Shown here piece after piece: positions 6,075 to 6,199 of a stretch of 6,199 nt of DNA (position 1 is its first letter; the number at the start of each line of letters is the position of its first letter). The notes beneath the pieces were generated by a model, which ran no database searches, was not told the DNA's origin, and worked only from the letters and a program-made list of their open reading frames with translations. The translations under genes were made by a program, and so were the position numbers. This DNA is from Bacilli bacterium (lineage in GTDB: Bacteria > Bacillota_I > Bacilli_A > RF39 > UBA660), in the NCBI GenBank assembly GCA_028708945.1, contig JAQVXV010000035.1:1-6199 (forward strand). The letters run 5' to 3'.

Positions 6075-6199
6075 ATGGATTTAAAAGGATCAAAAACAGA
6101 AAAAAATTTAATTGAAGCTTTCTCGGGAGAGAGTCAAGCAAGAAATAAATATTCTTATTATGCTTCTAAAGCAAAAAAGGATGGTTATGAACAAATTGC
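6075..6199 (+). CDS. rbr: Rubrerythrin, N-terminal part (cut by the window edge)
   Basis: The first 41 codons are present and the gene runs off the right edge. It reads MDLKGSKTEKNLIEAF, then SGESQARNKYSYYASKAKKDGYEQI, which is the first helix of rubrerythrin; the Glu in GESQARNKY is the expected first di-iron ligand. Rubrerythrins are non-haem iron proteins that reduce hydrogen peroxide in the cytoplasm of anaerobes and microaerophiles, using electrons from a rubredoxin-like domain. Whether the C-terminal rubredoxin domain is present cannot be seen. A strong TAAGGAGG (6063-6070) overlaps the folD stop codon and sits 4 nt before the ATG, so it is probably co-transcribed with glyA-folD. Confidence 0.93.
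   Translation, partial: MDLKGSKTEKNLIEAFSGESQARNKYSYYASKAKKDGYEQI

Overview
The window looks like chromosomal DNA of an AT-rich, Gram-positive-type bacterium (Bacillota or a nearby lineage). The coding regions are rich in A and T, Shine-Dalgarno sites are strong (AGGAGG type) and genes are tightly packed. All six visible stop codons are TAA, and every Trp in the reading frames is TGG, so the standard bacterial code fits. The start of a rubrerythrin gene at the right edge suggests an anaerobic or microaerobic life. Lineage cannot be fixed further from the sequence alone.

Left part (13-2746): three + strand genes for surface or exopolysaccharide assembly, joined by 1-nt stop/start overlaps. 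They are a GT4-type glycosyltransferase, a multi-spanning membrane protein fused to an Alg14/PssD-like domain, and an Alg13/PssE-like catalytic subunit. The last two should work as a pair: the Alg14-like part anchors the GT28-type subunit at the membrane to add a sugar to a lipid-linked acceptor.

Centre (2747-3969): a gene-free stretch of 677 bases with raised G+C, its own near-consensus extended -10 promoter, many long-range complementary segments and a 3' hairpin followed by a T run. It is followed at once by a small four-helix membrane protein with a DxxxD motif. I read this pair as OLE RNA (ornate, large, extremophilic RNA, about 590 nt here) and its partner OapA. This is the main find. 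OLE is one of the largest and most structured bacterial noncoding RNAs. It forms a membrane ribonucleoprotein linked in Bacillus halodurans to tolerance of cold, short-chain alcohols and magnesium stress.

Right part (4008-6199): glyA (serine hydroxymethyltransferase), folD (methylene-THF dehydrogenase/cyclohydrolase) and the 5' end of a rubrerythrin gene, 9-12 nt apart and each with a strong ribosome binding site. GlyA makes 5,10-methylene-THF and FolD turns it into 10-formyl-THF, so the two form a one-carbon module. As I recall, folD also lies near OLE in the classical Bacillus/Clostridia neighbourhood, but the usual isoprenoid genes (ispA, dxs) are not seen here. The two proteins later linked to OLE (OapB, OapC) are not in this window.
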